DNA from: Beroe forskalii
Lineage: Eukaryota > Ctenophora > Nuda > Beroida > Beroidae
Length of the DNA stretch: 64,000 nt
Reading direction: 5' to 3'
NCBI GenBank assembly: GCA_011033025.1
Contig: WFMF01000044.1
Coordinates: forward strand, 310,001 to 374,000
A program made the translations under genes and the position numbers. The notes beneath the pieces are model-generated. The model had not been told where the DNA came from. It worked only from the letters and a program-made list of their open reading frames with translations, and did no database searches. Positions 1 to 10,200 of the stretch are shown here, in pieces; the stretch's first letter is position 1; every line of letters starts with the position of its first letter.

Positions 1-915
1 ACCCAAATTTACTTTGAATTCAATCCCCAAACTGGAGTTTCACGAAGCTTAGGTGATCTCCAGAGTTGTTTTAATGATATAAAGAACTGGATGGCATCTA
101 ACTTTCTTAAAATGAATGATGAAAAGACAGAAATAATGGAGTTTTATTCACCCTTTTCTCCATACCCACCTCAGCTGTCCTTCCTCCTCAATGAATGCGA
201 AATTAATCCCTCTGTTGAAACAAAGAACTTGGGGTTTTGGTTTGATGAGCATCTGTCGCTTGACTCTCAAATCAAAAAAGTGTCCCAGACATGCTATGAA
301 AACTTAAGAAAGCTGGGTCGTATTGGAAGTAAGCTGACTACAGATTTAAAAACACAGTTAGTGCATTCCTGCATCCACTCATTCATTGACAACTTTAATA
401 GCACCTACCTTGCTCTCTCACAAATCCAGTTAGCAAAGCTGCAAAAGATTCAGAATGCTGCAGTAAAATATATATTTGGTCTAAAAGGGAAAGAAAGATT
501 TCAGCCTATGTCACCCTTCTTGAAAAAGCTTCATTTCCTCCCAGTAGTATTTCGAATCAGGTATAAAGTGGCCCTACTGACCTTCAAATGTATAAATAAC
601 ATTGCTCCTGGCTATCTGTCAAACTTGTTGTCTATCAGACAAGTCAACTGCCACTCAATCAGAGCTGATAATGACTTTTTTCTTCTAGAACATCCCCCTG
701 CACCCAAACGTGTTAAGACAAGTGGGGCATTTAGCGTGGCAGCTCCCGTGGTATGGAACAATCTTCCCTATAACTTGCGCTCAATGTCAGAAATTGAACC
801 CTTCCGAATAGCATTAAAGACATATTTTTTCAGATGTGCATTCTCTGATAATGAATTTGAATTTGAATTTGAATATAATTTTACAGCACAATTACAATAT
901 ACATTTTTTCAATAA
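1..915 (+). pseudogene. LINE (CR1/L2-type) reverse transcriptase C-terminal fragment
   Basis: The frame is open from base 1, so the element enters from the left. It encodes the part of a non-LTR retrotransposon polyprotein that follows the RT catalytic core. A start-like block (IKNWMASNFLKMNDEKTE) is followed by the thumb region (LGFWFDEHLSLDSQI) and the typical C-terminal signature GAFSVAAPVVWNNLPYNLR. These are hallmarks of CR1/L2/Jockey-clade LINEs. The ORF ends at 915 beside a short (GAATTT)n run at about 850-877. No RT core is visible in the window, so this is a fragment here; whether the whole element is intact lies outside. It lies head-on to the second LINE (minus strand), and its protein differs from that one, so it is another family. 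Confidence 0.85.
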
Positions 916-1100
916 TTTATATAGAGGAACGTCTCGGTTGTGCTGAGGGACAGCACTTAGTCAATCATCAAGACTGTTAACAAGGCCACCCATTAAGGAA
1001 ATAATTATAATATATCAAATAATATGCTGAAAATAAATTGGTTAGTTAATTTCATAACACTCTCAATAAAGTGCATACTGTTAAGAATAAAATAAAAAGA
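916..1100. other. LINE 3' tail and spacer
   Basis: AT-rich sequence between the two convergent LINEs. It probably contains the 3' UTR of the plus-strand element. No gene is seen. Confidence 0.4.
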
Positions 1101-1514
1101 GTGTTTAACTTATTTACAGAAACATAAAGCTGTATTTTATTGACTTACCAAGGTCAGGCTGCATTTTAGTGACAATCCCAGGTCAATTCAAAATAATTTT
1201 AAGTTATAATTTAATTAAAAAGTCCCTCAGCAGCACAATAAATTCATTAAAATGAAAATGTAAAGAATGAGAAAATAAAAATTTAAAATCAATGGCAGTA
1301 CCTATTGTGATACTGGGGCAAGCAACAAAACATATAATAAAAATAGTTACTGTCAATTGAGAGGAAACTGCAACATTGTTATTCAGGGGGTATAAGAAAT
1401 TTATAGTATGAGCTAGTATCCAAAGCAAATAAATAACTTGATCCTTAGGACACTACACCTTAGGTTTATATATGTGGTCAAATGAATTGTTCAATGCATA
1501 GTTAGAGTCGCTAG

Positions 1515-2244
1515 TTACTGAGTCCAATAGATGAGTTTTGTATTTTTCCCAAAATCTTTTGGATCACTAATTCTTCTTAGTTCAAGTGGTATGCTATTCC
1601 ATGCCTTAGCACCTAAGTAATAAAAATTCTTCAGATTTTTTGATTTTGGAGTATAAAGATTACATTGGGCTCCATCCCTGCTTCCTCCAGATATGTAGTT
1701 GAATTTGTAGATAAAGTTAGATGGGCTATGTCCATTTAGTATTTTGAACATATAGGATGATAAGTGAACTTGGCGTCTTAAGTGTAGGGGGAGCCATTTC
1801 ATATCTCTATAAACGTTTATGCTGCTTTCAGTTTTTTCGACACCTAAGGCAATTTTAGCTACTTTCTTATATAGGATATCTAATTCTTGAAGCTTAGTCT
1901 TTGGAGCTCGGCCATATATAGTGTCTAAATAATCAAAGTGGGGTAACATTAGCAAACATTTTCCTATATTTTACAGGCAGTAGACTACTTCCTCTGTACA
2001 TAGCACCAATCCTCTTCTGGATCTTTTTCTTGATATAGTCAATATATCAAGTCTATCCTTACACTGAGATAACTTTTGCGACATATATTATCAAATAATA
2101 GTGCACCATCATCAGCAAACAGATATGGATGAGACAAGTTACATGCATTCACCAGATCATTGATATAGATACTAAATAGGAGTGGTCCAAGTAAACTACC
2201 TTGTGGAACCCCAAATTTAATACTGAGAAAGCTGCTTTCTTTAC
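1515..2244 (-). pseudogene. LINE ORF2, C-terminal RT part (broken)
   Basis: Continues ORF2 in another frame. The strand reads FGVPQGSLLGPLLFSIYIND (RT motif B) near 2205-2150 and FADDGALLFDN (motif C, the catalytic DD) near 2120-2090. A further junction follows, after which the frame from 1955 to 1515 gives the thumb and C-terminal region ending in AKAWNSIPLELR. Motif A, the segment holding the first catalytic Asp, is missing: the upstream ORF stops at 2245 after IIESK, and this part resumes at ATRFLGKESSF. About 50-70 residues are therefore gone. Sequence is also shortened around 2040-2090. The RT cannot be active. Confidence 0.85.
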
Positions 2245-4053
2245 CTAAAAATCTTGTGGCTTGCTTTCGATTATTGAGATTTTATCAAACATATCAAGAG
2301 TCAAATAAGTTGTTGAATGATTCTTCCTAAATCCATATTGACGGTCACTTAGAAGCTTGTTACTCTCAAAATAGTCTGTTAACTGTCCATTTACACAAAA
2401 TTCGATGCATTTTGATACAATTGGTAGAATAGAGATTGGCCTATAGTCATTAGGGTCATTGCTATCCCCACTTTTGAAAATTGGCGAGACAACAGCTAGT
2501 TTACAAGATTCTGGAAACTGACCTGTAGACAAGCTTAGATTAACAATGTGAGTAATACCATGAACAATGATAGGTAGGATGGATTTAATAACTTTTAATG
2601 GTAGCTTGTCATTTATAGCTTTATTCGATGACAATGATGATATGTAGGCTTTAATCGTGTCACTAGAAACTTCAGAGAAAGATGTGAAAGTAGAATCAGT
2701 GGCATTAGTTAAGAAATCTTTATAGCTTATGTTATTGTATATTGGAACTGTTGCATTTAACTTAGGGCCTATTTCACAGAAATGTTCATTCATAACTTCT
2801 GCTGTTAAAGAATTTTCATCTAACTGAGGTTGTGTGTTCGTTTTAGAGAGTAGATTTGTGGCTAGTTTAATTGATTTCCAAATCCCCTTCAGGTCATTTT
2901 TTGCACTTTTTGACTTAAGATCTTGAACTAGATTTTCTCGTTTGTTGTCCTTAGTTATTTTATTAGTTATGTTACGCTGTTTCCGATATTCATCCCATGC
3001 TAAGTGAGCATTCATACAATTATTGCAAACATTACAATTCCCACACCTAGATTCTTCTAACTTTTTAAGTTTTGCCTTAAATTTCCTGTGCAATTTCTTT
3101 TTGAGCCTAATGGCATCTAGACTTTTCTGAGAGGGTTTATAGATAAAACTTTCATGCTTCTTAATAGTTTTTAAGGGGAAGAAGTGGTCATGATATCTAT
3201 TCAGATGGGTCTCTAAGATAGCTACAGCTTTGTCAACTTGGTTACATTCGAAAAGTGGTTTCAGATTAATATTTGCTAGATATGTTTGGAAGGATTTAAT
3301 GTTGTTATTACTATAATCATGAAATGAAATCTTCTCAAACTTGGGAGGTTTTTCAACTTTGAAATTAAGTTCACACTTTATAGAAAAGTGATCACCAATT
3401 TTTTCTGGGAGTACTGTTGAAGTTTCAAAGTCAGCATAACAATTGGTTATTATTACATCAATAGTACTATAGGTGAACTTGTTACCTCTCTTAGCTATTC
3501 TGGTATAATTTTGAATCGTTTGGACCATATTAAAAGATTTAAGAGTGGAATCAAATTTCTTATAATCTGAATCATTAATCTTGTTTTGGTCTACATTGAT
3601 ATCTCCTATCCAAATAACCTTCTTGCCCTTAAGCTTTTTCATACATTCAGTAAAGTACTCTAAAAAGTCGTCTAGCTTACAATACCCACTAGAGCGGTAA
3701 AAACTGCATAAGTAATAGTTACTGCTTTTAATCCTTATCCATTTTGCTTCAATAGTAGGTGTATTAATGTTTACTTTCACTTTATCATCATAAGCAACTT
3801 TGTTACTAATTATCAAGCCACATCCACCCCTAGAGCCAGTACCCCTGTCCTGACGTAGAAAGGAATAGTTAGGAGGGATATTTAGAGTAGTATTAGCAAT
3901 AGTATCATTGAGATTTGTTTCATTTAAAGATAATATATCCATTTCATACTTTTTTATCATTTCTGAAATTTGAGTTGACTTTGATAAGCCAATAAGACCC
4001 CCCTGAATGTTGCAGTGACCTAAAATAAGGTTATGAGAGTTGATTGTAGTCAT
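2245..4053 (-). pseudogene. LINE ORF2, apurinic endonuclease and start of RT
   Basis: A 602-residue open frame. Residues 1-230 are an APE-like endonuclease: GHCNIQG (Asn), SLNETNL (Glu), IWIGDINVD (Asp/Asn) and GDHFSIK (Asp-His) are all present, so the nicking domain looks intact. A Cys-rich stretch, CGNCNVCNNCMNAH, lies around residue 340. The RT fingers begin near residue 500 with LAVVSPIFKSGD and DPNDYRPISIL, and the frame ends in FDKISIIESK at a deletion. The domain nicks target DNA to prime reverse transcription. It starts 75 bp after the ORF1 stop. Confidence 0.9.
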
Positions 4054-4127
4054 TTAACAATCAAGCAGGCAGAATAAAATGTGAATAATGTCATGCATGA
4101 AGGAGCAAGGTTGATTTAAGAAGTTAC

Positions 4128-4967
4128 TTAACAATCTTGATGAGAAAAATATTTCATGAATTTAGCTAGCCTAGCTACACCTTGATCATTTAAATGGACA
4201 TTATCAGAGCCATGACTGCTGAAAAAATCACTTTTCCTATACCCTGATTTGGTGCTAAAAAGGCTACGATCACATTCAGTTTTAATCATGTTAACATATG
4301 CACAATACTGACTTAAGTTTGATATATGCTTATTAAGTTCATTAATAACATAATTACGGCTTAAACTGACTCTTGGGAGAATGTTCAAAATATTGATACT
4401 TGCATTAGGGACCCATCCATGAATGAAGTTAGTAAGACTGATAATATCACGCTTTGTCTGATTGAGCTCAACTTCAGATATTGACAAATTCTGGACTCCG
4501 TTATAGTGGTCAACTTTCTGAACATTTAAGATCTGATCAACATTATTTGTTCCACATAACAGGTACACTTTGGATACACTATTGGGGTTGATTTGTCTAA
4601 TTCTGGCATCAGATTTAAGTCTGTTAAGGATAGATTTTGCAGATGCTCCTGGATAAGAAAATACATGAGCCTCTATTGAGCTTGAGGACATCTTGGCTTC
4701 TTTTATTCCTTTGAACATACTTGAACTGATGTACAACACAGTTTTCTTTTCAAGTAAGGGTTGATCCTCAGACAAATCTACAGATTCTGGTGGAGTCATG
4801 GGTAAAGATGAATGCATTTGTGTTATAGAGCTTAGTGATATATAGCCAGTAACTTGGCTATCAGTCCCTGGTTTTAGCATACGACATGTAATACTGATTC
4901 TAGGCTGGGTACTTGAATCAGGTGGCACACTATGCTCAAATACTGATTGTGATGCATGGCTCATCAC
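4128..4967 (-). pseudogene. LINE ORF1, C-terminal part: end of AlkB domain plus SGNH esterase
   Basis: The frame is open upstream to about 5030. It first completes the AlkB fold begun in the neighbouring frame: HHGELFVMSHASQ, then VFEHSVPP (second iron-binding His) and PRISITCR (2-oxoglutarate-binding Arg). A linker of about 40 residues follows. Next is an SGNH/GDSL-like hydrolase of about 190 residues: VLYISSSMFKG (nucleophile Ser block), FSYPGAS (Gly block), LLCGTNN (Asn block) and DNVHLNDQG (Asp-x-x-His). Esterases of this kind are known in CR1-type LINE ORF1 proteins, where their substrate is unclear. The split from the upstream frame looks like a one-base loss, not a real boundary, so the two entries are one original ORF1. 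Confidence 0.82.
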
Positions 4968-4990
4968 GAATAACTCTCCATGGTGTGGAG

Positions 4991-5677
4991 TTAGTTCAAC
5001 ATGTTCAGTGCTTCCAATTTTCTGAAATTAATAGTCCTAGATTGTCCCAAGGTTATTGTGCATATTTGTGAGCCTTCAACTATTTGAGCCTCATTGTCTG
5101 AATGATAGCCTAGGGAGTCATTTCCATTTTCGTACTTTGTGATTAGTGCACTATTAAACTGAAACTGAGGGAAATTATCACGCAAGTTGTCTAAGATAAG
5201 GCTTATTTGACTCTGCCCTATTGGCAGGGGACTTATTGGATGGGCCTGATTCCCATATTTGTAGGGATAGGGACTGTACAGGCAACTAGATCTATTACCA
5301 TGAAGCCTCAAGTAATTGGTTTCCTGGTCCAGAGCTTCAAATGAAAACTGTTCAAATGGATTCCCTTCCATACATTTAAATGGCTCTATGATACTACCTG
5401 ATAGATTGTCAGTGGGTGGTGGGGTGCTTGGTTCTGAGGTAACATTAGCTGCACAATAGATATCAAATAGTGTGTCTGACTGATCAACTTCAGGTGAAAC
5501 CTCTCCAGCATGATTTTCAACATTGAAATCAACCTGGGAAGCTTTATCAGCAGTCTCACGAAAAAATAGTTCAAATAGGTTGTCAAGTTTTTCTGTTAAC
5601 GCAGCAACTTCTGATTTGAGTTTGATACATTCTTCTTTCAAAACTGAACAATTAGAACAACTTGCTGATGAGTTCAT
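4991..5677 (-). pseudogene. LINE ORF1, N-terminal part: coiled coil and AlkB-like dioxygenase
   Basis: 228 residues. Residues 5-45 have a CSNC motif followed by a heptad-like helix (LKEECIKLKSEVAALTEKLDNL), the usual kind of oligomerisation segment in LINE ORF1. Residues 45-115 are acidic and disordered. From about residue 120 an AlkB/2OG-Fe(II) dioxygenase begins: FNSALITKYENGNDSLGYHS, then HSDNE giving the iron-binding H-x-D, then ICTITLGQSRTINFRK. The frame breaks at an A-run (plus-strand T-run 5018-5021). Reading one base back gives IGSTEHVEL and then the rest of the domain. AlkB enzymes remove alkyl lesions from DNA or RNA; the role here is inferred only. Confidence 0.8.
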
Positions 5678-5910
5678 TTAGAGGATATTTTGGTAGTTTA
5701 TGATCAAATACAAATACAAATACCACAGTGTTCAGAGTGAGTTGATGAGATGAGAGGATTCTAGATGAGGGAGGGCTCCTTTACTCTTCAACATAGCATG
5801 TCATTACTCCCCTTTGGGGGCATCATTCAACTCCATCTACCTGAATTAAGTTTCTTAATTATGGTTAAGCGGGTTATAAATGTGTGCTTTATTATTATTA
5901 TTATCAATAA
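5678..5910. other. LINE 5' UTR and a second LINE 3' end
   Basis: Just upstream of ORF1. On the plus strand, GCGGGTTATAAATGTGTGCT followed by (TTA)n near 5868-5905 looks like the 3' terminus of another CR1/L2-type LINE. No ORF is seen. Confidence 0.4.
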
Positions 5911-7289
5911 ACATGACAACACATATTGACATTTATAAAATATCCAATTTAGCCTCTTATAATATTTAAACAATTGAAATTTCTAGAAAGTAGGACAACA
6001 ATTGACAAATCACGGCTAACGTAAAAAGAAAAACGTAATTAGTTAATTGAGACTAGCTATACGTTTGAGCATCAACTGTTAAGTCTGTATAATAATACTT
6101 CAATCTTTCGATGGATATATAATTGCTTGCCCGGTGATTGGTAAATGAGTAAATGGTAAGCTATGTATAGAAATTTTACACACTATGGATAATCACAAAT
6201 TAACGTTCAACGAGATATTTCTGGCAGTCAAAGGATTAAAGGTTGAAGGCAAATAAGCCGCAATATAGCAATGGACAGCTGTAGTCGTCCCTTTCGTAAT
6301 GTTTGAATGTGGTTTACCTGTGTTTACATTAGTTCTGATTGGACAGTTCAATCTAAATCTTGGCTGTATAATCACATTCGTCGCAATAGCTATGTCCTAG
6401 CAAGTTTCAACACACAGGCAGAAGCAGTGAGTGGGTTAATATTACCCTTTACTTGACAAATCAGTTATCGAAACAACAGCATAGAAGTAATTTGTGGAAG
6501 TTTTGAACAGAGTCTCGGGCACAAACATTGGGAAAAATTGTCATTTCGACATTTCGGTAGGTCGGAATATAATTTCTAAATTATTGGAGGGGTTGAGGTC
6601 AAAATATTGGGGGGGTTATAAACCCCCCAACCCCCCGGCTTCCGCACCCCTGATTGTGTGTTATATTGTCTTGTGACTTTTCACAAATCATGTGAAGTGA
6701 GTTCTTGTTTGACATTGGTTTAACACCTGCTCATTCATATTTAAAGACATACTATAATCTGAAAAAATGCGTCTATGGCGCGTCACATCACGATTAGTTA
6801 CACCTTTATATTATAACAAGTGAACTAGTGAACATGAGATGACAAGTTACCCGTGACGTCACAATTAGCTGGGGTGACCTTGTACTTTTACAATTATCTA
6901 AGTATCTAACTCCAATTCGGTTCCCAGCAGAGCTCTCTGCAATGGAGAGCTGCCACCGTCACTCGCATAAGCGGTGGCGTGTGGTCTGTGGATTTTGCAC
7001 AAAAAAAATCTCTCTGAAAATCTGTAGTGGTTCCAGGAGTAAAAGATTCGGGACTGGTTCGGCTGCGATTGGGCTGCGTGCCAAGCTGGCAAGCTAACCT
7101 TGGTACTTTGGTAGTCCACCTTTTCTACTATATAATACTGATATTCAAGGACACATTTCATTGGGTGTAGCTCGTTAATGATGCTCTGATTCAAGGAAAT
7201 AAAACATATTCGGAAAGTATAGAATCAGTGAACTTAAGTCTTATGTGGGTTGTGGATCGTACAAAATATTATCTTAGTTTCTGTTTCAG
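5911..7289. other. Intergenic or intronic DNA upstream of the first visible MDM1 exon
   Basis: No convincing exon was found. A short palindrome of a G7 run, TTATA and a C6 run lies at about 6608-6630. The N-terminal MDM1 exons were searched for here and not found. They may lie left of the window, which would put the LINE cluster in an intron. Confidence 0.4.
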
Positions 7290-10200
7290 TTGATAAGAAA
7301 GTGGCGTCAGAGTACGATGCTCAGTTCGGTGACCCTACAGAAGCAATGCGGCACATCAGAGACCTTTACAAGGAGCAGATGAGAAGGAAGCAGCTTGAAT
7401 TAGGTGTGTGTTTGTGTAAATGAGTACAGTTTTTATAGCATTTAATGAATATTATTGGTATTAATTATGGTTATTATTGGTATCGCTTGTTGCACACGTT
7501 TAATTATAATCTAAAAGAGAGCCCTCAGCAGAATCTTTTCAGATAAACTTGAAAGCGAGAAGAAGGCTGCCAAATCAGCAGCATCCAAATCGCCAGCTAC
7601 CAAACTACCGACTCCCGATCTAGAGCCTGCTCCTGAACCTGATGACGAACCTGCTGAAGAATCTGAGGTGGTGGAACCGGAGAAACCTAAACCTATCTAC
7701 TGCTCTCCTATCAGAGCAGACAAACCCAAGGTAGAAACCTAAACCTAACTACTGCCCTCCTATTGTTTAAGTTTGAAGTCAGTAAGACTACAGGTTAGCT
7801 GGAAAGACATAAGGGACCTATAATAGGATCAGTAAACAGTAACAGTATAATAACATCAATATACTATTACAACACCTATCAGAGCAGGCAAACCCAAGGT
7901 AGAAACTTAAACCTATCTACTGCTCTCCTATCAGAGCAGACAAACCCAAGGTAGCAGGCAGTGAGAAGGGAATTGTTTGGTCGCTTAAACTTTCAAGTTT
8001 TACTCATTTATTAAATCAATGATTGATGCTAGATTGATGCTAGATTAACCAATATACAGACAGCTCATAATACAGACAGCTCATAATACAGACAGCTCAT
8101 GATACATATCACGTGACCTCGTGTTCAGTGTTCTACACACACTTCTCAGGTGCGAGGCTACGACCTGATAGCCCCCACCAAGCCCCCTAAGCTGTACTGG
8201 CAGTCCGAGTACAACTCGAGGTTTGGGAGTCCTGTCAAGAGCGAAGCTCCTGCTTCTGCGTACGGGAGACGCAGTCATCCTTACAAGCAGGCCAAGGTGC
8301 ATTTAGTTCATTGGAAGCTGAGTTTATATTAATTAAACTAATTAAGTATCGAGAAAGTCACTCATACCCCATACCTTGGTGAAAGAGACTTACCAAGTAA
8401 GAGAGAACAAATTGACCACCTATAAAGCTATTAGCATGGAAATTGTAGCTGCCTCAGCCTTCAAGTATAGCTGCGTTTGCTTGTGTGTATTTTAACCTCC
8501 TCCTCCTCCCCCCAACAGACGCCTGAGCGTGTTGGGGAGCTGATGAAACCCGATAAAAGTGTTGCTGTCATTACCCCATCCCCGCAGCCAGAGGTATGAT
8601 GTGCGTTAACTACGGTAGTACAGGGTAGTCGTCCTTATAATTTTGTTAATGCTATGATGTCTTGATGATTGATGATTGAATGTAGATTGTTTGATACTGG
8701 CTGAATGAGAGTTACAGAAGTTTTTAAGAAATTAAGAAGTGTCCAACCCTTGCCAGGTGAACTGGTACCAGGAGGTATTGGAACTGAGGAAGTTAGCTCA
8801 CCAGTTTAAAGCCAGGTCACATGGCACCCACTTCTCACCGCAGAAACTTGCAACCCTTGCTTTCTCCAATGCTCAGCTGCGCGAGCCTGAACCTGCCTTG
8901 CCTGCCACAGGTAACAGAGGTTTAGGAACTTTATTTAACTGGTATCACGTGGTTGAATTTCCAGCGTGAAGCAGTGTTTCCTGTAAGTCTGTATTCTAAT
9001 CAATGGCATTTCCTTGATAATGAATATCTGCCCCTATTTCTAGATATTAACATACTATGTTACAAGGAACAAACTGAAATCATTTTCCTTTTAATCAAAC
9101 AATAAGAAAACGTTTATATCAATAATCAACAAGTTAACAGCACCCTTTTCTCATTCATTGATAGCCCATTAAAAATTATATGGGGTAAGTGTATTAGCCA
9201 ATTTTGAGGGTACTTGTAGGCGTGTTTATTGCACTCCTCATCTAAATAGCATGGCAAATGGTCATGACGCTAATAAAATTATTGCACTCGGCTTCGCCTC
9301 GTGCAATAATTTGGTATTTACTCGGCCTGCTCCTCGTGCGACAATACATTATTGCACTCGGCTACGCCTCGTGCAATAATTTCTATTAGCGCATTCCCAG
9401 CCATGCTCTAAGCGTATATTAGCCAATTTTGAGGGTACTTGTAGGCGTGCAATAATAAGTAATATTGCACTCCTCACATTGGCTAATACACTAAGAGCAT
9501 GGCAAATGGTCATGACGCTAATAAAATTATTGCACTCGGCTTCGCCTCGTGCAATAATTTGATATTATTGCACTCGTCTTCGCCTCGTGCAATAATTTTT
9601 ATTAGCGCATTCCCAGCCATGCTCTAAGCGTATATTACCTACCCTCATCAAATAATAACACAAAAAAATGCGAAGGAATTAGAGTCCCTCTGGATCATCT
9701 GCACCCTCTGGAATCCTCAGCTCCTCTTTGAAAACCATGCTTTTGGGAACAAATGCTACTGGCTGACCGTCTCCGTCGTATTGTATTTCACCAATATGGT
9801 TCAACCCCAACTTCTCTTCTTTTTCGACAAATCTCTTGCATGCTTCACGGTTTTGTAGACATTCATCCTTATACATCTCGTTTACAATAGTTTCATCCAG
9901 ATTTTCATTTAATTCAAATCTTTCAAAATCAGAATCGAAATCTAGATCATCTTCGTCATCTTCAGCCTCATACCCTTCCCCATCTTCATTCCAAGAATCA
10001 GCGGCTTCTCGAACCTCTTTACTTGCACTTTCGTCAAAGAAATCTTCATCCTTTGCCTCGAATATTTCATCATAGTCATCGGTGTTATATTCATTGCTGG
10101 TGTCAATAACGCGTTGCCGGAGCTCCTCAAACAAATCTTCCAGACATTCTTCATCTCCTTCGCAGTGGTCGTCCACACTTTCCAGCAACACTGTCATCCT

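Larger units (their letters stand above)
1100..5760 (-). mobile_element. Near full-length LINE with AlkB-SGNH ORF1 and EN-RT ORF2 (defective)
   Basis: Reading on the minus strand from about 5760 to 1100 gives: a short 5' UTR; ORF1 (5677 to 4128: coiled coil, AlkB-like dioxygenase, SGNH esterase); a gap of about 75 bp; ORF2 (4053 to 1515: APE endonuclease, reverse transcriptase, C-terminal domain); and an AT-rich 3' UTR of about 400 bp. This is the CR1/L2-type plan, where an esterase in ORF1 is known; the AlkB part is the unusual addition. The copy is dead: there is a frameshift in ORF1, and ORF2 has lost the middle of its RT domain. Exact ends and target-site duplications were not resolved. 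Confidence 0.85.

Noticed and set aside
6898..7194. 98-residue minus-strand frame
   Set aside because: No domain, no splice context and no homologue recognised; considered as a first MDM1 exon on the plus strand, but no SEYxxxF motif was found.
9836..10075. Plus-strand Ser-rich frame
   Set aside because: Antisense shadow of the acidic secreted protein's Asp/Glu codons.
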